Of a stretch of DNA of 64,000 bases, positions 1-12,716 are shown piece after piece; position 1 is the stretch's first letter, and each line of letters begins with the position of its first letter. This DNA comes from Thinopyrum elongatum (lineage: Eukaryota; Streptophyta; Magnoliopsida; Poales; Poaceae). The DNA lies in the NCBI GenBank assembly GCA_011799875.1, contig JAAAXO010000108.1, forward strand, positions 310,001 through 374,000, read 5' to 3'. Made by a program: the position numbers and the translations under genes. Below the pieces are notes generated by a model, which had not been told where the DNA came from, did not search any database, and worked only from the letters and a program-made list of their open reading frames with translations.

Positions 1-3000
1 AAATGGAAAATTAATTTTCTATTACAAAATAATTGCAAATTCCATGAAACATTGTCCACTATGTTACACCAATAGTTGTGCCAAATTTGGCATGTTATCA
101 TGAATTTGCCATGTATGTGGTCATTTCCATGTGCCTGTGCCTTGAAATCCTCACAAGTCCATTGTAGATAGGCCATTTTGGAAGGTTTTTTTAACTTGTT
201 GTACTGCAAGTTTAGTATTTTTTCACAAACAAGAGCACATAAGATGGCTATGTGCAAAGGCATTTGAATTTTGAGCCTTTTTTCAGTTTTTTGTTTATTT
301 TCAAACTTGGATCAAACTTGAAGTGTTGACCATCATACAAAATGGTTGGGATTGTACTGCCTCGTGCCAAGTTATCCAACAAATATTGAGCTAAAATATT
401 TCAAAAATTTTCAGGAGCAATCTACATCACACTGTAGTGCAAAATTGGCCTTGCAGATAATTCAATGAAATTCAACTAAATGCATGGAATATAGCAATAT
501 TACTCTAACATTGGTAAACCTTGTGTAGTGCCCATCAAGGTGCCTGCTTTTGATGAGAATATGAAATGGAACAAATTTCAAAATTATTTAGGCACTTCCT
601 TCACAAAGAAAAGCCATTTCAGTGGCTTGGAAAATGGAAATAATTATTTTATACAAAATAATTGCAAATTCTATGAAACATTGTCCATATGGTTACACAA
701 TAGTTGTGCCAAATTTGGGATGTTACATGGAATTTTGCCATAGTGCATGCATGTGCCTTGAAATCACACAAGTCCATTGTTGATAGGCATTTTGTGAAAG
801 TTTTTTTAGACTTTTGTACTGCAAGGTTAGTATTTTTCCCACAAAAAAGTGCACATAAGATGGCTCAGTGCAAAGGCATTTGAATTTTGAGCTTTTTATT
901 TTTTTGTTTATTTCAAATTGGGTCAAACTTAAGTTTGACCATTCATAACAAAATGGTGGATTGCTACTTGCCTTGTGCCAGTTATCCAACAACATATATG
1001 CATAAAATGATTTTTTTTCAAACATGTAAAACTGCAGGTTGACCATTCACACAAAATGGCTTTTGAATTGCTACTTCCTTGTGCAAATTTCACACACGAA
1101 TAGTATAAATGATTTTTCCAAATTCAGAGAATCTAACACAATTGTGCAAATTTGCCTTTTGGCAATTATTGAAATTACAATACATGGAATTATAATTTAC
1201 TTGAAACTGTAAACATGTTAGTGCCCAACAATGTGCCTGATTTTGATGAAAAAATGAATGGTACAAATTTCAAATTATTTAAGCACTTCATTCACAAAGA
1301 AAAGCGATTTAGGGCTTGGGAAATGGAAAATTAATTTTTTTATTAAAAAATATGCAAATTCCATGAAACATTGTCGCTATGGGTTACCAAATAGTTTGTG
1401 CCAAATGTGAGGATGTTATCATATTTGCCATGTATGTGGTCATTTTCATGTCATGTATTGCCTTGAAATCACACACAAGTCCATTGTAGATAGGCCATTT
1501 TGTAGCGCAATTTTAAGGAGCAATCTAAATCACACTTGTAGTGCAAAATTGGCCTTTTAGATAATTCAATAATGAAATTCAACTAAATGCATGGAATATA
1601 GCAATATACTCTGAAACTAGCTGAAACCTGTGAGTGCCCATCTAATGGCCTGCTTTTGTATGAAATATGAAATGGAACAAATTTCAAAATTATTTAAGGC
1701 ACTTCCTTCACAAAGAAAAGCCATTTCAGGGGCTCGGAAAATGAAAAATTAATTTTTTTATTACAAAATATTGCAAATCTATGAAACATTGTCCACTATG
1801 GTTACACTAATAGTTGTGCCAAATTTTGGATGTATTAATGGATTTTCATGTGCATGCGATGTCCTTGAAACCACACAAGTCCATTGTGATAGGCCATTTT
1901 GTGAAAGTTTTTTTTTAGACTTATGTACTGCAAGGTTAGTATTTTTCCCAAAAAAGTGCACATAAGATGGCTCAGTGCAAAGGCATTTGAATTTTTCAGC
2001 CTTTTTTTCATTTTGTTTGTATTTTCAAACTTGTGTCAAACTTAAGGGTTGACCATTCATACAAAATGGTCTGGAATTGCTACTTGCCTTGTGCCAATTT
2101 TATCCAACACGAATATTGTAGCATAAAAGATTTTTCACAAATTTCAAGAGCAATCTACATCACACATGTAGTGCAAATTTTGGCCTTTTCGGATAATTCA
2201 ATGAAATTCAACAACATGCATGGAAATAAGCAATATACTCTTAAATAGTAAAACCTGGTCAGTGCCCATCCATGGTCCTGCTTTTGATGAAAAACAAAAT
2301 GGTACAAATTTCAAAATTATTTGAGGTAGTTCTTCATAAAGAAAAGCCATTTAGGGGCTTGGAAAATGGAAAATTAATTTTCTATTACAAAATAATTGCA
2401 AATTCCTATGAAACATTGTCCACTATGGTTACACCAATAGTTGTGCCAAATTTGGGCATGTTATCATGAATTTTGCCATGTATGTGGTCATTTCCATGTG
2501 CCTGTGCCTTGAAATCCTACACAAGTCCATTGTAGATAGGCCATTTTGTGAAGGTTTTTTTTTTTAAACTAGTTGTACTGCAAGTTTAGTATTTTTTCCA
2601 TAAACAAGAGCACATAAGATGGTTAGTGCAAAGGCATTTGAATTTTTGAGCCTTTTTTTCAGTTTCTTGTTTATTTCAAACTTGGATCAAACTTGAAGTG
2701 TTGACCATTCATACAAAATGGTCGGGAATTGTTACTTGCCTCGTGCCAAGTTTATCCAACACCAATATTGGAGTTAAAATAAATTTTTCAAAAATTTCAG
2801 GAGCAATCTACTCACACTTGTAGTGCAAAATTAGGCTTTTCAGATATCAATGAAATTTCAACAGATAATTCAATGAAATTACAACTAAATGCATGGAATA
2901 TAGCAATATACTCTGAAGACTGCTGAAACCTTGTGAAGTGCCCATCTAATGTGGCCTGCTTTTGATGAAATATGAAATGGAACAAATTTCAAAAATTATT

Positions 3001-3827
3001 TAAGGCACTTCCTTCACAAGAAGAAAAGCCATTTCAGTGCTGGAAAATGAAAATTAATTTTTTTTTTTATTACAAAATAATTGCAAATTGCTATGAAACA
3101 TTGTCCACTATGGTTACACTAATAGTTGTGCCAAATTTGGGTATGTTATCATGGATTTTGCCATGTGCATGTGCCTTGAAATCCACACAAGTCCATTGTT
3201 GATAGGCCATTTTGTGAAAGTTTTTTTAGACTTATTGTACTGCAAGGTTAGTATTTTTCCCACAAAAAAGTGCACATAAGATGGCTCAGTGCAAAGGCAT
3301 TTGAATTTTTGAGCCTTTTTTCATTTTGTTTGTTTATTTTCAAACTTGTGTCAAACTTGAAGGGTTGACCATTCATACAAAATGGTCTGGAATTGCTACT
3401 TGCCTTGTGCCAATTTTATCCAACACGAATATTGTAGCATAAAATGATTTTTCACAAATTTCAAGAGCAATCTACATCACACATGTAGTGCAAATTTTGG
3501 CCTTTTCGGATAATTCAATGAAATTCAACAACATGCATGGAATATAGCAATATTACTCTTAAATTAGTAAAACCTGGTCAGTGCCCATCCAATGTGTCCT
3601 GCTTTTGATGAAAAACAAAATGGTACAAATTTCAAAATTATTTGAGGCAGTTCCTTCATTAAGAAAAGCCATTTAGGGGCTTGGAAAATGGAAAATTTAT
3701 TTTCTATTACAAAATAATTGCAAATTCCTATGAAACATTGTCCACTATGGTTACACCAATAGTTGTGCCAAATTTGGGCATGTTATCATGAATTTTGCCA
3801 TGTATGTGGTCATTTCCATGTGCATGT
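1..3827. repeat. Tandem satellite array, left part
   Basis: AT-rich tandem repeat. The anchor GGAAAATGG, or a close variant, recurs near 629, 1318, 1736, 2361, 3042 and 3683, so units are about 420 or 625-690 bp. Every unit carries the same ordered blocks: a TTGCAAATTCC..ATGAAACATTGTCC block, a TGCCATGTATGTGG block, a CACATAAGATGGCTCAGTGC block and a CTAAATGCATGGAATATAG block. The repeat continues beyond E1 at 54930, so both parts were one array. This part carries many single-base deletions relative to the right part. Short ORFs here are chance products of the repeat. I do not recognise the family. Confidence 0.9.
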
Positions 3828-5385
3828 TGCTAATTCTTGAGCTTGCGTTGGTTTTTCCCTTGAAGAGGAAAGGGTGATGCAACACAATAGAGGTAAGTAT
3901 TTCCCTCAGTTAAGAACCAAGGTATCAATCCAGTAGGAGAAGAACGCACAAATCACCAACACCTGCACAAACAATCAAACACTTGCACCCAACGCGAAAA
4001 AGGGGTTTTCAGTCCCTTCTCGGTCAATTGCAAAAGTGAGATCTGATAGAGATAGATAAACAATAGATAAAATATTTTTGGGTTTTTTGGTATATAGATC
4101 TGAAAATAAAAGATTGCAAAATAGTAGATCGGAAAGTAATATGATGGAAAATAGACCGGGGGGCCATAGGTTTCACTAGAGGCTTCTCTCATGAAGGCAA
4201 ATAATATAGTGGGTGAACAAATTACTGTCGAGCAATTGATAGAAAAGCGCAAAGTTACGACGATATCCAAGGCAATAATTATGCATATAGGCATCACGTC
4301 CATGTCAAGTAGACCGACTCCTGCCTGCATCTACTACTATTACTCCACATATCGACCGCTATCCAGCATGCATCTAGAGTATTAAGTTCATAAAGAACGG
4401 AGTAACGCCTTAAGTAAGATGACTTGATGTAGAGGAATTAACTCAAGCAATATGATGAAAACCCCACCTTTTTATCCTCGATGGCAACAATGGAATACGG
4501 GTCTCGCTACCCCTACTTTGTCACTGTGTGAAATCACGCAAGATTGAACCCAAAGATAAGCACCTCTCCCATTGCAAGAAAAACCAATCTAGTTGGCCAA
4601 ACCAAACCGATAATTCGAACAGCAATACAAAGATATTAAATCATGCATAAAAGAATTCTAAGAAGATTCAAATAATATTCATAGATAAGCTGATCATAAA
4701 TCCACAATTCATCAGATCTCGACAAACACACCGCAAAAGAAGATTACATCGGATAGATCTCCAAGAACATCAAGGAGAACATTGTATTGAGAATCAAAGA
4801 GAGAGAATAAGCCATCTAGCTACTAGCTACTAGCTATGGACCCGTAGGTCTGAGGTAAACTACTCACGCATCATCGGAAGGGCAATGGAGTTGATGTAGA
4901 AGCCCTCCATGATCGATTCCCCCTCCGGCGGGATGCCGGAAAAGGCCCCAAGATGGGATCTCACGGGAACAGAAGGTTGTGGCGGTGGAAAAGTGTTTTC
5001 GTGGATGCCTCTGGTGGTTCTGGAATATATGTGAATGTATAGGAGGAAGACCTAGGTCAGGAGGTCACCGAGGGGCCCACAAGGTAGGGGGCGCGGCCTC
5101 CACCCTTGTCGCCGCCTCGTGGCTCTTCTGACTTGGACTCCAAGTCCCTTGGGTGTCTTCTGGTCCAAGAAAAATCATCGTGAAGTTTTGTTCCGTTTGG
5201 ACTCCGTTTGGTATTCCTTTTCTGCGAGGCTCAAAAACAAGGAAAAACAGAAACTGGCACTGGGCTCTAGGTTAATAGGTTAGTCCCAAAAATAATATAA
5301 AATAGCATATTAATGCATATAAAACATCCAAAACAGATAATATAATAGCATGGAACAATAAAAAATTATAGATACGTTGGAGACA
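3828..5385 (-). repeat. E1 3' LTR (left copy)
   Basis: About 1.56 kb, collinear with 53379-54924. The outer end begins TGCTAATTCTTGAGC just after the CATGT duplication. At the inner end about five bases of the GTATCA terminus are missing (GGAGAC runs straight into AAGCATCCCC), a small deletion after insertion. No ORF here is conserved as coding in the other LTR copy. Confidence 0.9.
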
Positions 5386-5402
5386 AGCATCCCCAAGCTT
5401 AA
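5386..5402 (-). promoter_or_regulatory. E1 polypurine tract
   Basis: On the minus strand this reads as a G-rich run (AAGCTTGGGGATGCTT) abutting the 3' LTR. That is the expected place and composition for the plus-strand primer of reverse transcription. Confidence 0.7.
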
Positions 5403-6764
5403 TTCCTGCTCGTCCTCGAGTAGGTAAATGATAAAAACAGAATTTTTGATGTGGAATGCTACCTAACATACTTATCCATGTAATTTTCTTTATTGTGCCA
5501 TGAATGTTCAGATCCATAAGATTCAAAACAAAAGTTTAATATTGACATAAAAACAATAATACTTCAAGCATACTAATAAAGCAATCATGTCTTCTCAAAA
5601 TAACATGGCCAAAGAAAGTTATCCCTACAAAATCATATAGTCTGGCTATGCTCCATCTTCATCACACAAAGTATTCAAATCATGCACAACCCCGATGACA
5701 AGCCAAGCAATTGTTTCATACTTTTGATGTTCTCAAACCTTTTCAACTTTCACGCAATACATGAGCGTGAGCCATGGACATAGCACTATAGGTGGAATAG
5801 AATATGGTGGTTGTGGAGAAGACAAAAAGAAGGAGATAGTCTCACATCAACTAGGTGTATCGACGTGCTATGGAGATGCCCATCAATAGATATCAATGTG
5901 AGTGAGTAGGGATTGCCATGCAACGGATGCACTAGAGCTATAAGTTTATGAAAGCTCAAAAAAGAAACTAAGTGGGTGTGCATCCAACTTGCTTGCTCAC
6001 GAAGACATAGGGCAATTTGAGGAAGCCCATCACTGGAATATACAAGCCAAGTTCTATAATGAAAAATTCCCACTAGTATATGAAAGTGACAACATAGGAG
6101 ACTCACCATCATGAAGATCATGGTGCTACTTTGAAGCACAAGTGTGGAAAAAGGATAGTAACATTGCCCCTTCTCTCTTTTCTCTCATTTTTTTTAGTGG
6201 GCTTCTTTGGACTCTTTTATTTTATTTGTGGGCTTCTTTGGCCTCTTTTATTTTTTTTCTCACATGGGACAATGCTCTAATAATGAAAATCATCACACTT
6301 TTATTTACTTACAACTCAAGAATTACAACTCGATACTTAGAACAAAATATGACTCTTTACGAATGCCTCCGGCGGTGTACCGGGATGTGCAAGGACTCAA
6401 GAGTGACATGTATAAAAATTATGAATGGTGGCTTTGCCACAAATACTATGTCAACTACATGATCATGCAAAGCAATATGACAATGATGGAGCGTGTCATA
6501 ATAAAACGGAATGGTGGAAAGTTGCATGGCAATATATCTCGAAATGTCTATGGAAATGCCATAATAGGTAGGTATGGTGGCTGTTTTGAGGAAGGTAAAA
6601 GGTAGGTGTATGGCACCGGCGAAAGTGGCGCGGTACTAGAGAGGCTAGCAAAGGTGGAAGGGTGAGAGTGCGTATAATCCATGGACTCAACATTAGTCAT
6701 AAAGAACTCACATACTTATTGCAAAAATCTATTAGTCATCGAAACGAAGTACTACGTTCATGCT
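5386..6764 (-). other. E1 interior, 3' non-coding part
   Basis: Internal sequence of E1 between its left LTR and the E2 insertion point. It is AT-rich and has no recognisable protein domain. Open frames at 5786-6139 (minus) and 6142-6605 (plus) overlap on opposite strands and show no family resemblance. The last five bases, ATGCT (6760-6764), are the target duplication of E2. The interior continues at 50014. Confidence 0.75.
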
Positions 6765-8019
6765 TGATGACCCACAAGTATAGCGGATCTATCGTAGTCC
6801 TTTCGATAAGTAAGAGTGTCGAACCCAACGAGGAGCAGAAGGAAATGACAAGCGGTTTTCCGCAAGGTATTCTCTGCAAGCACTGAAATTATCGGTAACA
6901 GATAGTTGTATGATAAGATAATTCATAATGAGTAACAAGTAACAAAAGTAACTAAGGTGCAGCAAGGTGGCCCAATCCTTCTTGTAGCAAAGGACAAGCC
7001 TGGACGAACTCCTATATAAAGCAAAGCGCTCCCGAGGACACATGGGAATTGTTGTCAAGTTAATTTTCATCATGCTCATATGATTTGAGTTCGTTACTTT
7101 GATAATTTGATATGTGGGTGGACCGGTGCTTGGGTGCTGCCCTTCCTTGGACAAGCCTCCCACTTATGATTAACCCCTCTCACAAGCATCCACAACTATG
7201 AAAGAAGAATTAAGATAAATCTAACCATAGCATGAAACATATGGATCCAAATCAGCCCCTTACGAAGCAATGCATAAACTAGGGTTTAAGCTTCTGTCAC
7301 TCTAGCAACCCATCATCTACTTATTACTTCCCAATGCCTTCCCCTAGGCCCAAATCATGGTGAAGTGTCATGTAGTCGATGTTCACATAACACCACTAGA
7401 GGAAAGACAACATACATCTCATCAAAATATCGAACGAATACCAAATTCACATGATTACTTATAACAAGACTTCTCCCATGTCCTCAGGAACAAACGTAAC
7501 TACTCACAAAGCATATTCATGTTCATAATCAGAGGAGTATTAATTATCATTAAGGATCTGAACATATGATCTTCCACCGAATAAACCAACTAGCATCAAC
7601 TACAAGGAGTAATCAACACTACTAGCAACCCACAGGTAGCAATCTGAGGTTTTGAGACAAAGATCGGATACGAGAGATGAACTAGGGTTTGAGAGGAGAT
7701 GGTGCTGGTGAAGATGTTGATGGAGATTGACCCCCTCTCGATGAGAGGATCGTTGGTGATGACGATGGCTTCGATTTTCCCCTACCGAAGGGAAGTTTCC
7801 CCGGCAGAACAGCTCCGCCGGAGCCCTAGATTGGTTCTGCCCAAGTTCGGCCTCGAGACGGCGGCGCTTCGTCCCGGAAGCTTCTTTCTGATTTTTTCCA
7901 GGTCAAAACACACCATATAGCCGAAGATGGGCAACGGGGGCCTGCCAGGTGGCCCACAAGGCAGGGGACACGCCCAGGGGGTAGGGCGCGCCCCCCACCC
8001 TTGTGGATGGCTGGTGGCC
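6765..8019 (-). repeat. E2 3' LTR, first segment
   Basis: Begins TGATGACCCACAAGTATAG and is collinear with 22420-23229 up to 7594. It ends at TGGCC (8015-8019), the duplication made by E3, and continues at 14968. The segment 7595-7743 has no counterpart in the other LTR, where the CRM block took its place. The right copy also lacks about 20 bp found here near 7020-7040. Confidence 0.9.
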
Positions 8020-11000
8020 TGTAACACCCCTATGTAATGGTGGCACAGTAATCCATCATGATGATGCTAAGCTACTGTGATTTGCAATGATAATCATGTT
8101 GGATAATTCTCTCATTTCAAATTCCTCTCAGAAATCAAATTCAAAATCAAGTGCAAAATAAAGTTGCTCAAAAACTGCTGGAAAAATGTTCACCTTCTAG
8201 CAAATATTCCAGAACCAATTGTGGTTAAGAAAAACAACATCACTCTTTTGCAAAAATGAGCAGTAGCATTTAAAACAGTGCCATTTCAGCACTTTATAAT
8301 GCTTTTGCATTTATGAAAATTCCAAATAAATTCCTCTGGCCTCCATACTTTTTGAGGCAGTGTCTAAAATCACCAGGGATTTAATGGGACACTTCCCAAA
8401 TTTTTCCTGAGTCAATGGACTGCCCAAATAAATCATTTCCTCTCTCTGTCAATTAAACAAAAGAAAAACAGAGAAGAAATGAGTAAAAAGAAAAGGGCCA
8501 CTGTTGGCTGGGCTTTAGTGCACAGTGTGCTGGCCCAGCCCAACAGTCCCATCATCGTCTCCCTCCTCCCCGTGTCGCCGTCGCCGTGGTCACGCATGCG
8601 CGCGTCGGTCGAACGACGACACGACGACGCCTGCCGACGCCCGAGGGGATAAGGACCCCCTCGTTCCTTCCCCCTGGCCATTCTCCCCTCTCTCCGCTCG
8701 CTTTCCCCCCCCCCTCTCTCCCCAGATCCACTGCCACCGCAGCCACTCATCATCGATCCCGTGCCCTCCGTCGTCCTCGAGCCTCGCTGCGATGTCGTAG
8801 CGCTTCCCCGTCCTCGTCTACGTCAACCACGTCGACTCATCGGAGCTCGGAGACGCCGCTGCGACCCCCACGAGCTCATCCCCTTCCTGCAGTCGCTGGC
8901 GCTTCTCCGGCAAATGGCGACGCCCTGCTGCTCCTAAGCTCTCACCGGGCCTCTGTGTGCCCTCTCGGTGAGCAACCACCCCTTTTCCCTCTCTCTCCGG
9001 TACGTTTCATTGCCCATAGCCGCCGCCCCGCTAGCACCCGCGCGCATCGCCACCGACGAGCTCGCCACCGTGAACGTCATCACTGTCACGCGTGGCTGAG
9101 CCTCGCATCGAGCTCCTGGAGCTCGTGCGAGACCAACGCCACCACTAGTGCGCCTCCCCATGCTGTGCAGCTCCGGTGACGACCTAGAGCTTGGCTCCGC
9201 CCGTTTTAGCTCGCGCTAGAGCCACAGATCGACGCGGAACGATGTTCCCGTTCGAACGCGACCAACTGCCGTCGTTTTGGTCGCCGGACGGTGAAACCCG
9301 AGCCCCTCCAGCACGCGCCGCCGCGTTTCGCCTCGCCGGCATTGCTCCGACGATGGCCACCGACATGGCATACCTAGGGCCCGCCCCTGGGTCACTGCCA
9401 GTGGGCCCCCTGGCCCCAGCTGACCACGTTGACCGTGGTCAACTGTGCTGACTGGGCACACAGTGCCACTGACACGTGGGCCCCACCGCATAATTAACCT
9501 AATTAAGACTTTTTCTAAATAAAAATAATTAGTTAAACTAATTAGCCACTGACAGGTGGGGCCCAGATGCTAATTAACTCTGTTAGTTTTAATTAAACTC
9601 AATTAAGTCTCTGTCACTGACAGGTGGGACCCACTGGTCAGGTTTGACTTGGTCAGTGCGGCTGTTGACGGCTGACGTCACCTCTATGTCATGCTGACGT
9701 CATAAAACATTTTCAATAATTCTGTTAAATTGAAATAATTTCAGGAAATGCTAAAATCTTTAGAAATTCGTAAAAAATAAACCGTAGCTCAGATCGAAAA
9801 ACTTTATATATGAATGTTGCTCAGAACGACGAGACGAATCCGACCGTGCATCTTTTTTCCGTGTTGAGACCCTCTACGGAGGTGAACCCGCAACTTTATG
9901 GCCATTTCCGGTAGATGAATAGTGCATATATACCGATAAATGAATCCAACTTAAATCCTAAAATAACTAGTATGACTTGGACATGCTTTTAGGCAACCCT
10001 GCATTGCACGTTAGCATAGCATGCTCTGTGTTGCATATGTTTGCTGTGTATTTATCTGTTTCCTCCCCCTCTTCTCTCTCGGTAGATCCTGGTACCGACG
10101 TAGTCCCCGAGACCGACGCAGCTCCGGAGATCAACTACACCCCTAACGACCTTTCTCTTGCCGCAGAGCTTCCAGGCAAGAACTCCCCCTTTGAACATGC
10201 CGATATCGCCTATTCTTTCTCTCTTATGCTTGCATTAGAAATTGTTGCTGCTACTGTTTATCCTATTTCTGATGCATAGCCAGTTTTTGTAACTGCTATT
10301 GATACCTACCTGCTTATCATAAACTGCTTAGTATAGGCTGGATATAGACCCACCAGAGACCCCACCTTGACCCAGTTGCCCCCGCTGGATTATCAGATGA
10401 CTTGGTCAACGTGATCGACAACCAGGCCCCGGCACCGAATATCACCCCCCTTAGTTGTACGACACTGCAGTGTTACTATCGAGTGCCGAGGGTGATACCT
10501 CGTTTAGCACTTCTGATGTTAACTCTGTAGAGTAGCTATTTGGTCGTGGACATCGAGGGTGATTCCTCCTTCACCACTCTCGATAACGATGCTGTCGTGC
10601 AACATCTCAAGTGTGAACCCATCGAGGGTGATTCCTCCGAATTCACCTTGATGGATACATCGAGTAGGAATCCAACGAGGGTGATACCTTGGATTCCCCA
10701 GATGTTATGGACACACCGATACTTGGACTTTACAACTGTTGCTTGGAAAGGCGGGTCGACCCTGAGGGGTACCCGTGAGTGATGTGAAGTCGGGTTGACC
10801 TGGAGGGTACCCGAGAGATAAATACGAGAAGTGGACGGGCATTCTTAGCCCTTGCCGCAAGTCCTCGAGACGGGGCGACGGGGTCACATCGATCGTGAGT
10901 CTCAACTCGTCACCGCACTACCAACCCACTAACGATTTGGATATTTGATCCGAGTGGGCCTCTGGCCCGATAGCACTAACCATCACGCGGGAAAAGTTAT

Positions 11001-12103
11001 GGGCACTCTGCATCGTGGCATCAGCCGAAAGCTCTGTCAGATGTCCAGTTCAGCATTGTGGCACGGTCGGATCGTGCTGGCCATCCGAGGCGGTGCTGGT
11101 ATCCACGACCCCGGAGTGCTTAGGATGTAGACCCCGGAGTGCTTAGGATGTAGACCGGCGGGGACCTCTCTGCTGAGCTCTAGGTAGGGCTGCGGTGTGT
11201 CGTTTGGCCGAGGTCGGGCATGACCCAGAAAAGTGTGTCCGGCCGGAGTTAAGCGAGCGTGGTGGGTAAGTTGGTGCACCCCTGCAGGGAAGAACTTATC
11301 TATGAATAGTCGGATCCTCGGTAACGGACGCTCGGAGTTGTATCCCGATCGATACAACTAGAACTGGATACTTGTGATGAGAAATGGATAGTATGGCTCT
11401 GGGATTGCTTTCTCGCAGGGAGTCGAGAAAGGATCTCTGGCCGAGGTTGATACTTAATGCTACTACTACTTTATACTGAACTAATCTACACTCTTCTAAT
11501 GCTGCAAGACTGTTGAAGATGCTAGTCTTCGATAGGACTAGGCCCCCTCTCTATTCTGGCATTTCTGCAGCCCAGTCCACATATACAGCCTTTCTTTGAT
11601 AATGTTGCATAAGTAGTATAGATCCTTGCTTGCTAAGTACTTCGGATGAGTACTCACGATTGCTTTGCTTCCTCTTTTTCCCCATACCCGTTTGATGCAA
11701 CCAGATGACGGAGCCCCGGAGCCAGCTGCCCCCACCGACGACTACTACTACCACCCCGAGGGTGGTTACTACTACGAGCTTGCCGACGACCAGGAGTAGG
11801 ATCTGAGGGTCCCAGGCAGGAGGCCTGCGCCTTTTCGATCATAGCTTTTGTTTTGCACCACCTTCTTAAAGGCTTATCTGTTTCTATTTTTATATCTATA
11901 CTCAGATATCTAACGCTTCCGCTGATGCTTGTTGACATCAAGCTTATGTATTCGAGCCCTCGAGGCCCTGGCTTGTAATATAATGCTTGTATGCCTTTAT
12001 TTATGTTTTAGAGTTGTGTTGTGATATCCTCAAGTGAGTCCTTAGGCTTCATCATGTGCATTTGCATGTATGATTAGTGCATGATTAAGCCGGGGGCGTC
12101 ACA
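8020..12103 (+). repeat. E3 5' LTR (4084 bp)
   Basis: Runs from TGTAACACCCC to GCGTCACA. It has a GC-rich sector (about 8540-9480) and a later AT-rich sector. Visible internal repeats are three imperfect GTGGGxCCCA blocks near 9475, 9555 and 9625 with TAATTAAC spacers; two TGACGTCA palindromes at 9673-9680 and 9695-9702; four GAGGGTGATxCCT copies between about 10485 and 10690; and a 23-bp direct duplication starting GACCCCGGAGTGC at about 11108-11153. Long open frames in the GC-rich sector lie on both strands and are composition artefacts. Confidence 0.85.
9673..9702. promoter_or_regulatory. Paired TGACGTCA palindromes in E3 LTR
   Basis: Two perfect 8-bp TGACGTCA palindromes occur 22 bp apart. 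TGACG pairs are the established core of plant as-1-type bZIP (TGA factor) sites. Enhancer activity of this LTR is only inferred. Confidence 0.4.
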
Positions 12104-12106
12104 GGT

Positions 12107-12119
12107 TGGTATGAGAGCC
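12107..12119 (+). promoter_or_regulatory. E3 primer binding site (initiator Met tRNA type)
   Basis: TGGTATGAGAGCC starts three bases after the LTR. It matches the common plant TGGTATCAGAGCC site at all but one position. Confidence 0.85.
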
Positions 12120-12716
12120 GACTGCCTGTAGGATCCCCCTTTCCAATTCCTTGGCCGAAGTTGAGTCTAGTATCCGAAAACTGTTTTACTAACATGACTG
12201 TGTGGCTTACGGGCCCACATCGCCATTGGGTGGTATTAGGATCTTTTATTCCTCTTCCTTACTCTGGGACTCTGATCTCTCTTCCTTTTGGGTTAAAATT
12301 TTACTAACTCCAACATTAGGTTCTCGTGATCACATCCACCCAGAGTTCTAAACTACCCCCCTTTCTTCAAGATTATGGGCCAGGTTCTGCTTGCAGGATC
12401 CTTTTATGGAGGGCACCCTGTGTTGTCACTTGCAGATTCCTCGCCCCAACAGTTTTCTCCGACATGATGTAGCCTTTGCTAGGTCATGTTGTTGTATTCC
12501 ACACCGCGTGCCTGCGCGCCGCCTAGTTTGTCTTGCTGCGTGCGTTTTCGAACTCCTACCGCCGTTTAAATCTAACTCTGTGCATGGATTGGTATGTCTT
12601 TAATGACTACTATTATATATCTAATGCCCTTCTTGTTCAATTCCCGTGTTACATCATGATTAACTCCATACACATGCGGTTGTTATTACTAAACTGCCCC
12701 TGTTGTTTTTAGTAGG

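Noticed and set aside
1..3827. Short ORFs containing ETLSTMVTLIVVPNLGMLSW-type sequence, here and at 55975-63676
   Set aside because: This is the translated satellite monomer. The frame is lost between units, and there is no start, stop or codon conservation.
5786..6605. ORFs of 106-132 codons in the E1 3' region
   Set aside because: They are on opposing strands, have no recognisable motif, and lie between coding region and LTR where the element is expected to be non-coding.
8433..9491. Several GC-rich ORFs of up to 197 codons on both strands
   Set aside because: They lie inside the E3 LTR, are low-complexity Ser/Pro/Arg/Ala products of GC-rich sequence, overlap on both strands and show no domain.
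12107..12119. Possible tRNA gene fragments at the primer sites
   Set aside because: Each is a 13-18-bp complement to a tRNA 3' end next to an LTR; no cloverleaf surrounds any of them.
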